DNA from: Intrasporangiaceae bacterium
Lineage (GTDB): Bacteria > Actinomycetota > Actinomycetes > Actinomycetales > Dermatophilaceae
NCBI GenBank assembly: GCA_021324575.1
Contig: JAJPIW010000102.1
Location: 31,889-95,888 of the forward strand
Length of the DNA: 64,000 bases
Reading direction: 5' to 3'
Positions 17,172 to 25,940 of the stretch are shown in pieces (the stretch's first letter is position 1; each line of letters starts with the position of its first letter). Under the pieces are notes generated by a model. The model ran no database searches. It had not been told where the DNA came from and worked only from the letters and a program-made list of their open reading frames with translations. A program made the translations under genes and the position numbers.

Positions 17172-17202
17172 GAACCAACCTCTGCTAGCAGACGTTGGTT
17201 CA
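17171..17202. terminator. 32-nt near-perfect palindrome, bidirectional terminator
   Basis: TGAACCAAC-C-TCTGCT followed directly by AGCAGA-C-GTTGGTTCA: 15 of 16 positions pair with no loop. It lies 14 nt beyond the stop of the convergent MaoC gene and serves both directions. Confidence 0.65.
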
Positions 17203-17216
17203 GGAGCCGCCGCCGC

Positions 17217-17756
17217 TCAGGCGTCGCCCACCGGGTGGCCCGGCCAGTTCCGGTCCGGCTGGGGCACTGGACGCCCGGGCTGCTCGCCGCCGCGCGCCTG
17301 GAGGTAGCTCTCCTTGGGCACCATGACCTTGCGCCGGAACGCGCAGACGATCTTGCCGTCCTGGTTGTAGCCGATCGTCTCCACGTGCACGACGCCCCGG
17401 TCGTCCTTGCTCGTCGACTCCCACTTGTCGAGCACCGTCGTCTCGCCGTAGAGCGTGTCGCCGTGGAAGGTCGGCGCGACGTGCCGCAGCGACTCGATCT
17501 CGAGGTTGGCGATCGCCTTGCCCGACACGTCCGGCACCGACATGCCGAGCAGGATCGAGTAGACGTAGTTGCCCACGACCACGTTCTTGCCGAACTGGGT
17601 CGTCTCCTCCGCGTAGTGGCTGTCGAGGTGCAGCGGGTGATGGTTCATCGTCAGCAGGCAGAACAGGTGGTCGTCGTACTCCGTCACCGTCTTGCCGGGC
17701 CAGTGCTTGTAGGTCGCCCCGACCTCGAACTCCTCATAGCTGCGGCCGAACTGCAT
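17217..17756 (-). CDS. MaoC-family enoyl-CoA hydratase
   Basis: A 179-aa hot-dog-fold hydratase. SYEEFEVGATYKHWPGKTVTEYDDHLFCLLT opens the MaoC domain; the catalytic Asp/His region reads NHHPLHLDSHYA, and GNYVYSILLGMS and PTFHGDTLYGETTVL follow. MaoC hydratases act on 2-enoyl-CoA or, in some lineages, mesaconyl-CoA. The start at 17756 has AAGGAGA upstream. The acyl-CoA dehydrogenase (31 kb) and CitE-like genes (37.5-39.5 kb) elsewhere in the window fit a mesaconyl-CoA hydratase of the ethylmalonyl-CoA pathway, but the genes are not adjacent, so substrate remains open. Confidence 0.83.
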   Translation of the reverse strand: MQFGRSYEEFEVGATYKHWPGKTVTEYDDHLFCLLTMNHHPLHLDSHYAEETTQFGKNVVVGNYVYSILLGMSVPDVSGKAIANLEIESLRHVAPTFHGDTLYGETTVLDKWESTSKDDRGVVHVETIGYNQDGKIVCAFRRKVMVPKESYLQARGGEQPGRPVPQPDRNWPGHPVGDA

Positions 17757-17772
17757 CACGGTCTCCTTCGCA

Positions 17773-17825
17773 CGGCATACGGATCGGTCCTCATCGTGCC
17801 CGAGCGACAACCATTCCGTATGCCG
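17773..17825 (-). terminator. 11-bp inverted repeat of the octamer
   Basis: CGGCATACGGA (17773-17783) and TCCGTATGCCG (17815-17825) are perfect complements around 31 nt. It lies downstream of the ThrE-type gene and just upstream of maoC, so terminator is the likeliest role. Confidence 0.5.
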
Positions 17826-17892
17826 GTCGCTGCGTGCCGTTCCTCACGTCACCTCTCCCCCAGGTCGCCTCGGAGAGATGCGCACGGGTTGG

Positions 17893-19332
17893 CTAGGTGC
17901 CCGGGGCGGTCGAGAGCGAGGTGCCCTGGCGCCAGGCCGAGAGGACCCGGGCCAGGTAGGTGCCGAGCGAGACACCGGAGGCGAGGCCGAGACCGATCCC
18001 GGCGGCACCGGCCAACGAGGGCAGTCCCCTGGTGAGGCCCACGGCACCGGGCTCGGCGATGATCTGGCTGATGCCGGCATACACCGTCATTCCCGGCAGG
18101 AGCGGCACGATCGACGCGACCGTCACGGCGAGCGCCGACATCCGCAGCCGCCGCGCCCAGAGCCGGGACGCGAAGCCGATGAACGTCGCCGCGGCAGCCA
18201 CCGACGAAGCCGCTCCGATGTCGTGGGACTGCAGCATCGAGGAGATCCACCAACCCAGAGCCCCCATGGCGGCGCTCATCAGGGTGGCCCGCCCCACGGC
18301 ATACGACGAGATCGCGAACATCGCCGAGATGACTGCAGAACATGCGAGCTGGATCAACAGGTTGCGTGAGGTGAAGCTCGCGTCCGAGGTCACGGCGATG
18401 TACAGCCCGGTCCGGTTCCCGACCGTCAGGACGAGCGTGACGCCGATGACGATGCCGATCGTCTGGACGATGACCTCGAAGGACCGCGCACCGGCTGTCA
18501 CGTAGTAGCCCGCGAGGGCGTCCTCCGCCGCGCCCACGACCGAGAGGCCGGAGAGGAGCAGGACGATGCCGGACGCGACGATGAGCGACGGCGACGCCTG
18601 CCCCGCGACGGTCGACCCCTTGAGGCCCGCGAAGACGACGGCGGTGGCGCCGAGCGAGGGGATCGCCGCCGCGACGACCTGGGAGAAGAACGGCGCCACT
18701 CCCACCCTGGTGAGGGCGTGCTGGGTCCGGTCGATGAGCACGGCGCTGAGGAAGCTGACGACGGTCACCAGCAGGCCGCCACCGATGAGGACCGCGACGG
18801 CGGAGGCGAGCAGAGCGCTGGCGAGGGTGACGACCCAGCGCCGGTACGGGTGCGGCGCGGAGATGACGGCGTCGAAGCGGACCCTCGCCTCCTGGACGTC
18901 GACAGGGTGGTCGACGAGCGACAGGACGAGGTTCCGGAGGCGTTCGAGCCGCGTGTAGTCCTGGGTGCGGTGGGTCACGGCACGCAGCACGGTGACCGGG
19001 TCGGCATCCGGGCCGCGGTGGTAGGAGACCCCGATCGAGGTGAACGTCACGTCGACGTGGACCGACCGCAGCCCGTAGGCCCGGGTGAGCAGCAGGACGG
19101 TCTCGTTGACGTCGGCCGCCCCGGCGCCGGTCGCGAGCATGGCGACACCAGCCCGCAGGGCGAGGTCGATGACGGCCCGGGCGGTCGCCGTGTTGACTCC
19201 GTCAGGCGGCGTCCAGACCGGGATCTCGTCGGTGGGCGGCCCGCTCGGGCGGACCGCTCGGCGCGTTCCGGCGATGAGTCGCGCACCGGCGCGGCTGGCC
19301 CGTTCGCTCCGGTCGTGCGAAGGCCTGGCCAC
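17893..19332 (-). CDS. ThrE-family threonine/serine exporter
   Basis: A 479-aa protein. The cytosolic N-terminal part (ALRAGVAMLATGAGAADVNETVLLL, then VDVTFTSIGVSYHRG) is the ThrE/DUF1212 domain; two sets of about five membrane helices follow, the second matching the DUF3815 half (SAMFAISSYAVGRATLMSAAMGALGWW). Corynebacterial ThrE exports threonine and serine by proton exchange and is a similar length. The start is uncertain: I chose GTG 19332 (VARPSHDRSE) since the frame continues upstream through low-complexity sequence with no recognisable domain; TTG 19341 is an alternative. Confidence 0.83.
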   Translation of the reverse strand: MARPSHDRSERASRAGARLIAGTRRAVRPSGPPTDEIPVWTPPDGVNTATARAVIDLALRAGVAMLATGAGAADVNETVLLLTRAYGLRSVHVDVTFTSIGVSYHRGPDADPVTVLRAVTHRTQDYTRLERLRNLVLSLVDHPVDVQEARVRFDAVISAPHPYRRWVVTLASALLASAVAVLIGGGLLVTVVSFLSAVLIDRTQHALTRVGVAPFFSQVVAAAIPSLGATAVVFAGLKGSTVAGQASPSLIVASGIVLLLSGLSVVGAAEDALAGYYVTAGARSFEVIVQTIGIVIGVTLVLTVGNRTGLYIAVTSDASFTSRNLLIQLACSAVISAMFAISSYAVGRATLMSAAMGALGWWISSMLQSHDIGAASSVAAAATFIGFASRLWARRLRMSALAVTVASIVPLLPGMTVYAGISQIIAEPGAVGLTRGLPSLAGAAGIGLGLASGVSLGTYLARVLSAWRQGTSLSTAPGT

Positions 19333-19466
19333 GAGCGCCAAGTATGCCGCCCCGCCCCGCCTCACCGATCGCCCGGCCCCGCCCGGCCCCCCCCCTGGCC
19401 CTCCCTCCGAAGAGCACCCCGACCGGGCGAGTGTTCGGGATGAGGCGACAATGCGCTTCGGCGGCG

Positions 19467-19496
19467 GATATTTCTCCAGACCTGGAACATTGCTCC
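19467..19496. repeat. 30-nt repeat flanking DUF559 gene, copy A (3' side)
   Basis: GATATTTCTCCAG, then ACCTG, then ACATTGCTCC. A small hairpin TCCAG-AC-CTGGA sits inside. A copy lies at 20632-20661 on the other side of the gene. It is in a 211-nt gap (19333-19543) that holds no other feature I can support apart from an octamer copy and a poly-C run. Confidence 0.65.
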
Positions 19497-19543
19497 AGCA
19501 CCTACACCCGTCGGGCCTCTGTACCGCGAGCGGCCGAGACTCC

Positions 19544-20518
19544 TCAGGCCGCGCTCGCCGCCCGCTGCCGCGCCCGCCGCAGAGCCGCCCGGATCCGCCG
19601 CGCCAGCGCGGCCGGGTCGTCGAGCTCGGACCACACCACCCGGACGACCTCATACCCGAGGTCGACCAGCTTGGACTCCCGGGCCTTCTCGGCGGCCAGC
19701 GCCGCGCGGCCTTGGACGCCCTCATACTTCACCAGCCCGTCGAACTCCACCACCACCAGCCCCTCGACGAGGAAGTCCACGCGGGCGATGACGCTCCGGT
19801 CGACCACAATCCTGTGTTGAGCAACCGCGGAGAACCCGAGGTCCCGCAGCACCAGCCGAGTCCGGGACTCGCCGACGGACTCGGTCAGGGTGTCCACGAG
19901 GGCGAGGGCTACCCGAGCCGGGTCGTGCCGTCGCGCGGGAAGGGCGTCGATGGCCGCCTCGATCTGGGCAACGGTGCAGCGCTTGTCGTGTACGGCATCG
20001 TCCATGCTGCACACTCCCGCCACCACACCAGAGGATCGGGCCAGCAGGGCGAGGGCCATCGGTAGCTTGACCACGCGGAGCCCGTGCAGGCCACCGATCG
20101 GAAGCCCATCACCAGGGTGCAGTCGCACTCCTCGCTCCAGCCCGACCCGGCGGACGGCGGATGCGAGGTCGATCACGCTCAGATCGCAGCCGTAGAGGTC
20201 GACGCCATGCAGGGCCACCGAGGCATGGTGGCAAGCCGCGTCGAGCTCGGGCCGGCTGCGCAGGATGGCCCGGGTGCGGAGCTGGTAGACCTCCTCCGGT
20301 CGCCGACTCCTCGTGTATGCCGCTCGCTCGCCGTCCGCTGGAACGTCCACGGGCCCCAATGCCGAGGAAACGACGAAGGCACCGCGACGCACCCGTGTGA
20401 GCTCCCCCTGACGGACAAGCCGGGCGATGGTCGAGGGAGCGATCTCGAGGTCGGCGATGTCGCGGCTCCCGAGCACCAATCCAAGACCGGCCGCCACGGC
20501 AGAGAGTCGTTGATCCAT
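19544..20518 (-). CDS. DUF559-domain endonuclease-like protein with N-terminal winged-helix (AbiEi-like) region
   Basis: A 324-aa protein. The N-terminus (IAPSTIARLVRQGELTRVRRGAFV) resembles the winged-helix of AbiEi-type antitoxins. The C-terminal domain (RVDFLVEGLVVVEFDGLVKYEG, then ARESKLVDLGYEVVRVVWSELDD) is DUF559, a Vsr-like nuclease fold with the D-x(n)-EFDG-x-K motif. Such proteins are common in actinobacteria and of unknown role; AbiEi antitoxins repress their own promoters through repeats. The start is the ATG at 20518; ATGs at 20530 and 20533 are alternatives. A 30-nt repeat flanks the gene on both sides. Confidence 0.75.
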   Translation of the reverse strand: MDQRLSAVAAGLGLVLGSRDIADLEIAPSTIARLVRQGELTRVRRGAFVVSSALGPVDVPADGERAAYTRSRRPEEVYQLRTRAILRSRPELDAACHHASVALHGVDLYGCDLSVIDLASAVRRVGLERGVRLHPGDGLPIGGLHGLRVVKLPMALALLARSSGVVAGVCSMDDAVHDKRCTVAQIEAAIDALPARRHDPARVALALVDTLTESVGESRTRLVLRDLGFSAVAQHRIVVDRSVIARVDFLVEGLVVVEFDGLVKYEGVQGRAALAAEKARESKLVDLGYEVVRVVWSELDDPAALARRIRAALRRARQRAASAA

Positions 20519-20593
20519 GCCGCACAGCATCACGCCATCGGCAAGGCGTCACTAGACCCAGTCGCGTCCCTGTGGATAACGGCTCGCGAACCA

Positions 20594-20698
20594 CCGGCAT
20601 ACGTGGGGGGCGGCAGTACGCAATGGCGCCAGATATTTCTCCAGGCACCTGACATTGCTCCCTCGGCCCGCCCCGCACGAACCACCCACGTATGCCGG
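20594..20698. repeat. 14-bp inverted repeat of the octamer enclosing repeat copy B
   Basis: CCGGCATACGTGGG (20594-20607) and CCCACGTATGCCGG (20685-20698) are perfect complements separated by 77 nt. The interval contains the second copy of the DUF559-flanking repeat. The structure sits in the divergent gap between the DUF559 gene and glpK. Confidence 0.6.
20632..20661. repeat. 30-nt repeat flanking DUF559 gene, copy B (5' side)
   Basis: GATATTTCTCCAG, GC, ACCTG, ACATTGCTCC: the same 30-nt length as copy A, with the central dinucleotide shifted so that a hairpin (CAGG-CA-CCTG) is kept. It lies 114 nt upstream of the DUF559 start and 77 nt upstream of glpK. Confidence 0.65.
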
Positions 20699-20738
20699 AC
20701 AACACTCCCCCATCTCCCGCTCGTTAGGCTCCCGAGGC

Positions 20739-22253
20739 ATGGCGGACTTCATCGGCGCGGTCGACCAGGGCACGACGAGCACCCGGTTCATGATCTTCGA
20801 CCACGACGGGTTCGAGGTCGGCCGGCACCAGCTCGAGCACTCCCAGCTGATGCCGCGCGCCGGGTGGGTCGAGCACAACCCGCTGGAGATCTGGGAGCGC
20901 ACCCAGGCGGTCATCGGCTCAGCCCTCACCTCCAGCGGCCTGGCCCAGACCGACCTGGCCGCGATCGGCATCACCAACCAGCGCGAGACGACGATCGTGT
21001 GGGACCGTCGCACCGGCCGCCCGCTCCACAACGCCATCGTCTGGCAGGACACCCGCACCGACTCGATCGCCAAGGCCCTGGACGACGACGGCCGCGGTGA
21101 GGTGATCCGACACAAGGCCGGCCTCCCTCCAGCCACGTACTTCTCCGGCGGCAAGATCCAGTGGCTCCTCGACAACGTCGACGGCCTGCGCGCCCAGGCC
21201 GAGCGCGGCGACGCCCTCTTCGGCACCGCCGACACCTGGGTCATCTGGAACCTCACCGGGGGCCCGGACGGCGGCCGCCACGTCACCGACGTCACCAACG
21301 CCAGCCGCACCATGCTCATGGACCTGCGGACCCTGGACTGGGACGAGGAGCTGCTCGGCTTCTTCGGGATCCCGCGCGCCATGCTCCCGGCCATCCACCC
21401 GAGCAGCGACGCGTCGGCATACGGCTCGTATGCCGGTCTGAGACGAGCCGCGGACGTCCCGATCACCGGCGTGCTGGGTGACCAGCAGGCGGCCACGGTC
21501 GGACAGGTCTGCTTCGCGCCCGGCGAGGCCAAGAACACCTACGGCACCGGCAACTTCCTCCTCCTCAACACCGGGGAGGAGATCGTCCGCAGCACCCACG
21601 GGCTGCTCACGACCGTCGCCTACCAGCTCGGTGATGCCAAGCCGGTCTACGCCCTCGAGGGGTCGATCGCCGTCACCGGGAGCGCGGTCCAGTGGCTGCG
21701 CGACCAGCTCGGCATCATCAGCGGGGCCAGCGAGGTCGAGACGCTCGCCGCTCAGGTGGACGACACCGGCGGGATGTACTTCGTCCCGGCCTTCAGCGGC
21801 CTGTTCGCTCCCTACTGGCGCAGCGACGCCCGCGGGGCCATTGTCGGGATGAGCCGCTACAACAACAACGCCCACCTGGCCCGGGCGACGCTGGAGGCGA
21901 TCTGCTACCAGAGCCGCGACGTCGCCGACGCGATGACCATGGACTCCGGCGTCCCGCTCGAGGTGCTCAAGGTCGACGGCGGTGTCACGTCCAACCGGAT
22001 CTGCATGCAGCTGCAGGCCGACATCCTCGGCGTCCCCGTCGTCAAGCCGAGGGTCGCGGAGACGACCGCTCTCGGCGCGGCATACGCTGCAGGTCTGGCG
22101 ACCGGATTCTGGTCCGGCACCGATGAGCTGCGGCAGTACTGGCAGGAGGCCGAGCGGTGGGAGCCCACGTGGGGCGAGGAGCGTCGACGCGGCGGGTATG
22201 CCGGGTGGCGCAAGGCCGTCGAGCGCACCCTGGACTGGGTCGACGTCGAGTGA
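20739..22253 (+). CDS. glpK: Glycerol kinase
   Basis: A 504-aa FGGY-family kinase (usual length ~500) that phosphorylates glycerol to sn-glycerol 3-phosphate. The N-terminus [18 protein letters not shown] is the phosphate-1 motif; WQDTRTD and the conserved NQRETT region bind substrate; [13 protein letters not shown] and [22 protein letters not shown] close the ATP site. There is no Shine-Dalgarno; TAGGCT (20725-20730) lies 8 nt before the ATG, pointing to a leaderless transcript. glpD follows 31 nt downstream. An inverted octamer pair (21415/21428) encodes SAYGSYAG within the gene. Confidence 0.95.
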   Translation: MADFIGAVDQGTTSTRFMIFDHDGFEVGRHQLEHSQLMPRAGWVEHNPLEIWERTQAVIGSALTSSGLAQTDLAAIGITNQRETTIVWDRRTGRPLHNAIVWQDTRTDSIAKALDDDGRGEVIRHKAGLPPATYFSGGKIQWLLDNVDGLRAQAERGDALFGTADTWVIWNLTGGPDGGRHVTDVTNASRTMLMDLRTLDWDEELLGFFGIPRAMLPAIHPSSDASAYGSYAGLRRAADVPITGVLGDQQAATVGQVCFAPGEAKNTYGTGNFLLLNTGEEIVRSTHGLLTTVAYQLGDAKPVYALEGSIAVTGSAVQWLRDQLGIISGASEVETLAAQVDDTGGMYFVPAFSGLFAPYWRSDARGAIVGMSRYNNNAHLARATLEAICYQSRDVADAMTMDSGVPLEVLKVDGGVTSNRICMQLQADILGVPVVKPRVAETTALGAAYAAGLATGFWSGTDELRQYWQEAERWEPTWGEERRRGGYAGWRKAVERTLDWVDVE

Positions 22254-22284
22254 GACCTCGAGTGAGCAGACCGGAGCTCGGCGT

Positions 22285-23997
22285 ATGACCCTCTCCCCCG
22301 CCAACCGCACGACGGCCCTCGAGCGACTGCGCTCCGGCATGGAGCTGGACGTCCTCGTCGTCGGCGGTGGCGTCGTCGGTTGCGGGGCCGCGCTCGACGC
22401 TGTGACCCGCGGCCTGTCGACCGGGCTGATCGAGGCACGCGACTTCGCCAGCGGCACGTCGAGCCGGTCGAGCAAGCTCATCCATGGCGGGCTGCGCTAT
22501 CTGGAGATGCTCGACTTCGGGCTCGTCCACGAGGCCCTCCAGGAGCGGCGCCTCCTGTTGAAAACCCTTGCGCCGCACCTGGTTCGGCCGGTGGCGTTCA
22601 TGTACCCCCTCACCAAGCCCGCGTGGGAGCGCTTCTATGTCGGCTCCGGGATCGCCCTCTACGACGGGCTCGCGTTCGGTGTCTCCAAGTCAGGCGGGCT
22701 CCCTCGGCACAAGCACCTCACCAAGAAGAAGGCCTTGGCGCGGATGCCGAGCCTCAAGCCGACGGCCCTCACCGGGGCCGTCCAGTACTACGACGCCCAG
22801 GTCGACGATGCCCGCTTCACCCTCGAGCTCGCCCGCACCGCAACGCGGTTCGGCGCCACCGTCGTCAACCGGGTGGCGATGACCGGGGTCCTCCACGATG
22901 CCGACGGTGTCACCGTCATCGGGGTCCGTGCCCGCGACAACGAGACGGGCGAGGAGCTCGACATCCGGGCCCGCCAGGTCATCGGCGCGACCGGCGTGTG
23001 GACCGACGAGCTGGAGGCGATGCTCGGCGGCGACCCGCGCCTGAAGGTCCGGGCGTCCAAGGGCGTGCATCTCGTGGTGCCCCGCGACCGGATCCAGTCC
23101 CAGACCGGCGTCATCCTGCGGACCGACAAGTCGGTGCTGTTCATCATCCCGTGGGGCGACCACTGGATCATCGGCACGACCGACACCGACTGGCAGCTCT
23201 CCAAGGTCCACCCGGCGGCCACCAGCGCCGACATCGACTACCTCCTCGACACGGTCAATGCCGTTCTCGTGAAACCGATCTCGCGCGCCGACATCGACGG
23301 TGTGTATGCCGGTCTCCGCCCGCTGATCTCCAGCGAGGCCAAGGAGTCCGACGCGACGACCAAGCTGTCCCGCGAGCACGTCGTCGCTCGGGTCGCACCG
23401 GGCATGGTCGTCGTCGCGGGCGGCAAGTTCACGACCTACCGGGTGATGGCCAAGGACGCGGTCGACCTCGCCGTCAGGGACCTCCCGGGCGAGGTGGCCG
23501 AGTCTCGGACCGAGACCATCCCGTTGGCCGGTGCTCGCGGCTTCGAGGGGATGGCCGCTCGCCCCGAGCTGCTCGGGGAGTCCTGCGGACTCGACGGCGA
23601 CCAGATGCTCGCCCTCCTCGAGCGCTACGGGTCGCTCACCAACGAGCTCATCGCGCTGATGAACGTCGACCCCACCCTGCGCGAGGAGGTCCCGGGCAGC
23701 GAGGGTCACCTCGCCGTCGAGATCGTGTATGCCGCGGCGCAGGAGGGCGCGCTCCACCTCACCGACGTCATGACCCGCCGGACCCGGATCTCGATCGAGG
23801 CCCGCGACCGTGGGATCGAGGCCGCGCCGCACGTGGCTGCGCTCATTGCGCCGATCCTCGGCTGGGACGACGCCAAGGTGGCCGCCGAGATCGAGATCTA
23901 CCACCGGCGGGTCGAGGCCGAGATGACCAGCCAGCAGATGCCCGACGACGTCTCGGCCCAGGAAGAGCGCAGCAAGGCCCCCGACGCCGCGCTCTGA
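22285..23997 (+). CDS. glpD: Glycerol-3-phosphate dehydrogenase/oxidase (FAD)
   Basis: A 570-aa aerobic GlpD that oxidises glycerol 3-phosphate to dihydroxyacetone phosphate. DVLVVGGGVVGCGAALDAVTRGL is the FAD Rossmann motif; TSSRSSKLIHGGLRYLE is the GlpD signature 1; GVYAGLRPLI and VVAGGKFTTYRVMAKDAVD complete the FAD domain, followed by the C-terminal cap domain (DAO_C). Transcribed with glpK, it feeds electrons to the menaquinone pool. The start at 22285 has GGAG upstream. Confidence 0.94.
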   Translation: MTLSPANRTTALERLRSGMELDVLVVGGGVVGCGAALDAVTRGLSTGLIEARDFASGTSSRSSKLIHGGLRYLEMLDFGLVHEALQERRLLLKTLAPHLVRPVAFMYPLTKPAWERFYVGSGIALYDGLAFGVSKSGGLPRHKHLTKKKALARMPSLKPTALTGAVQYYDAQVDDARFTLELARTATRFGATVVNRVAMTGVLHDADGVTVIGVRARDNETGEELDIRARQVIGATGVWTDELEAMLGGDPRLKVRASKGVHLVVPRDRIQSQTGVILRTDKSVLFIIPWGDHWIIGTTDTDWQLSKVHPAATSADIDYLLDTVNAVLVKPISRADIDGVYAGLRPLISSEAKESDATTKLSREHVVARVAPGMVVVAGGKFTTYRVMAKDAVDLAVRDLPGEVAESRTETIPLAGARGFEGMAARPELLGESCGLDGDQMLALLERYGSLTNELIALMNVDPTLREEVPGSEGHLAVEIVYAAAQEGALHLTDVMTRRTRISIEARDRGIEAAPHVAALIAPILGWDDAKVAAEIEIYHRRVEAEMTSQQMPDDVSAQEERSKAPDAAL

Positions 23998-24005
23998 CGG
24001 TCCCG

Positions 24006-25028
24006 CTAGCCGAGAAGGGTGAAGGGCGGGCCGTGGAAGTCGCAGCGGGCGACGGCAACCTCGTCGACCTCGACGACCGGATAGTCGGCCGAGTGGTCGG
24101 TGACCCGGCCGGCTCCGGCACCGCGGGCCTCCATCGCGACCCGGGCGAGCGGCATACGGGATCGCGCAGCGTCGATCACGGAGGTGACCCGAGCCACCTC
24201 CTCGGCCGGCCAGTACTGGGCCGTGATCGACTGCCAGACCACCGTCAGCACGCCTTCATCGACAGCCGAGTCCAGCTGTGCCGCAAGCCAGTCCGCCGCC
24301 CCCGCCGCATCCACCGGCACCGGGTTCGCCCGCGCGATGGCCAGGGCGGCATCGAGCCGACGGTGTCGCTCGAGCTGGAACGGCCAGACGAACGACCGCA
24401 GCCGGAGCGCCCCCTCGTCGGTCGCCGCGTCGACGGGCGACAGGTCACAGCCTCGCCGCGCGACGACCTCGAACGGCTCCGGGACGAACCCGGCCGCCTC
24501 CACCCCGGTCACGACGAGCGGCGAGTCCGGGGGCCCCGCCGACCACCCGGAGCCGGTGAACGCGAAGCGGTCGACGAGCAGGTTGAGACCCGCCGAGGCA
24601 CCGGGCTCGAGCAGCCGGACCCGGTGCAGCCCCGACGCGCGCACGGCATGCGAGAGACCGACGAGCAGGGCGGCAGACCGGCCCACCTCGTTGGTCTGCG
24701 GCGCGACCTCGAGCGCCTCCCGCAGGCGTGCGGCCGAGCGCTCGACGACGGGCCGGGCGACCGCCCAGGCCCCGGACGGGTCCGCCGCTCCGCCGAGGCA
24801 GGGATAGAACGGGCGCAGCTCGTCGGCCCGACCGGTCAGCACCTCGCGGAAGAGCCCGGCGAGCAGCCGGAGTTGGATGACCGCCCCCTCCGGCGCGGAC
24901 TCCCACCCGGCGACGAGGTCAGCGGTCACCCCTCCGGCGTCGATGTCGTCGCCGAGTGCACGGGCCAGGTGCCAGTAGAGGTGGTGCTCCCCGGTGAAGT
25001 GGACCCGGAAGCGGTCGGCGAGGCTCAA
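24006..25028 (-). CDS. DUF2332-family protein
   Basis: A 340-aa protein of a conserved actinobacterial family without an assigned function. Recognisable stretches are FRVHFTGEHHLYWHLARALGDD, the conserved RLLEPGASAGLNLLVDRF (methyltransferase-like glycine region) and LTVVWQSITAQYWP. The TTG at 25028 overlaps the stop of the upstream gene as TTGA, and no other start gives the domain its beginning. The GASAGLN turn suggests a distant Rossmann methyltransferase, but this is a guess. Confidence 0.72.
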   Translation of the reverse strand: MSLADRFRVHFTGEHHLYWHLARALGDDIDAGGVTADLVAGWESAPEGAVIQLRLLAGLFREVLTGRADELRPFYPCLGGAADPSGAWAVARPVVERSAARLREALEVAPQTNEVGRSAALLVGLSHAVRASGLHRVRLLEPGASAGLNLLVDRFAFTGSGWSAGPPDSPLVVTGVEAAGFVPEPFEVVARRGCDLSPVDAATDEGALRLRSFVWPFQLERHRRLDAALAIARANPVPVDAAGAADWLAAQLDSAVDEGVLTVVWQSITAQYWPAEEVARVTSVIDAARSRMPLARVAMEARGAGAGRVTDHSADYPVVEVDEVAVARCDFHGPPFTLLG

Positions 25029-25795
25029 GAGCAGGCCGGCGCCTTGGCCAGGGCCGCCGCGGCCGTCCCGTATGCCGTGAGGACCGGCTTGGAGTCGGCG
25101 ACGAAGTCCATCCACTTCTGGTGGTATGCCGGGCCGGCGGCGGTGGCCTTGGTCTTCATCTGGGCCTGGTGGGCCGCCCACTGGGCGTTGACCTTGGCGC
25201 CCGTCGTGGCCACGGTCGCCAGCGCCTTCGAACGCGCCACGCACGCGGCAGCGCCTTCAGGTGTGGACGATCCAGCCGCGGACGCGGCCTTGTCCAGCGC
25301 GGTACACCCACCGACCGACCTGGCATAGCGGGGTTGGGCCGCCGCGAAGGCCGCGACGTCAGCGGCCCCGGGCTTCTTGGACGCCGCCCAGATCTTCTCG
25401 GCCTGCGCGTAGGTGATCTTGCCCGCGTCGAGGCGAACCTCCGCACCGGCATGGGCTCCCCAGTCCCGGGCCGAGTCGGCCGCCGCCGACGCCAGTGCCT
25501 CGCCGGCCTTCACCTCGGCCCGACAGGCCGCGAGCGGGGCCGCAAGTGGGTCGACCGCCGGGGCGGAGGACGACGACGAGGAGGACGACGACGAGGAGGA
25601 CGACGAACCCGACGTGGGAGTGGTTCCGCTCGTGGGTGACGTCCCCCCGGACGAGGAGTGCGCGGCGGGAGGAGGGTCGTCCCGGTGGGCCATGGCATAT
25701 GCGCCACCAGCCGCTCCGAGCACCACCACGGCAGCGCCGATCGCCAGTCCTGCCCTTGCCCCACCCGACAACGTCGGGGATCCATGCCTGCCCAC
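25025..25795 (-). CDS. Hypothetical secreted/anchored protein with poly-serine linker
   Basis: A 256-aa protein of unknown function. It begins with a hydrophobic helix (ARAGLAIGAAVVVLGAAGGAYAM, about residues 12-34), then a Ser/Thr/Gly linker with about 14 consecutive serines encoded by a TCG/TCC microsatellite-like tract (about 25562-25610), then a ~150-residue helical domain rich in Ala and Lys. Two Cys pairs suggest an extracytoplasmic domain. The start is uncertain: GTG 25795 precedes the helix. It is coupled to the DUF2332 gene by TTGA overlap. Confidence 0.55.
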   Translation of the reverse strand: MGRHGSPTLSGGARAGLAIGAAVVVLGAAGGAYAMAHRDDPPPAAHSSSGGTSPTSGTTPTSGSSSSSSSSSSSSSSAPAVDPLAAPLAACRAEVKAGEALASAAADSARDWGAHAGAEVRLDAGKITYAQAEKIWAASKKPGAADVAAFAAAQPRYARSVGGCTALDKAASAAGSSTPEGAAACVARSKALATVATTGAKVNAQWAAHQAQMKTKATAAGPAYHQKWMDFVADSKPVLTAYGTAAAALAKAPACS

Positions 25796-25940
25796 GCGGG
25801 AGAGTCTGGCACGGGACAACCGGCTTATAGCGCACAATCGACAGAACTGCCACTTGAGCGCCCGCCGACGATCGCGGAGGCTTCCGCGGCGTCCGTCGGG
25901 CGGCACCGACCGGAGCCTGCGACCGTGGCACGATGGGCCG

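Noticed and set aside
19333..19543. Insertion sequence remnant between the ThrE and DUF559 genes
   Set aside because: No transposase fragment, terminal inverted repeats or target-site duplication found.
22380..25328. 982-codon plus-strand frame through glpD and the DUF2332 gene
   Set aside because: It runs across two confidently assigned genes in another frame and strand, with Arg/Gly/Pro-rich shadow composition.
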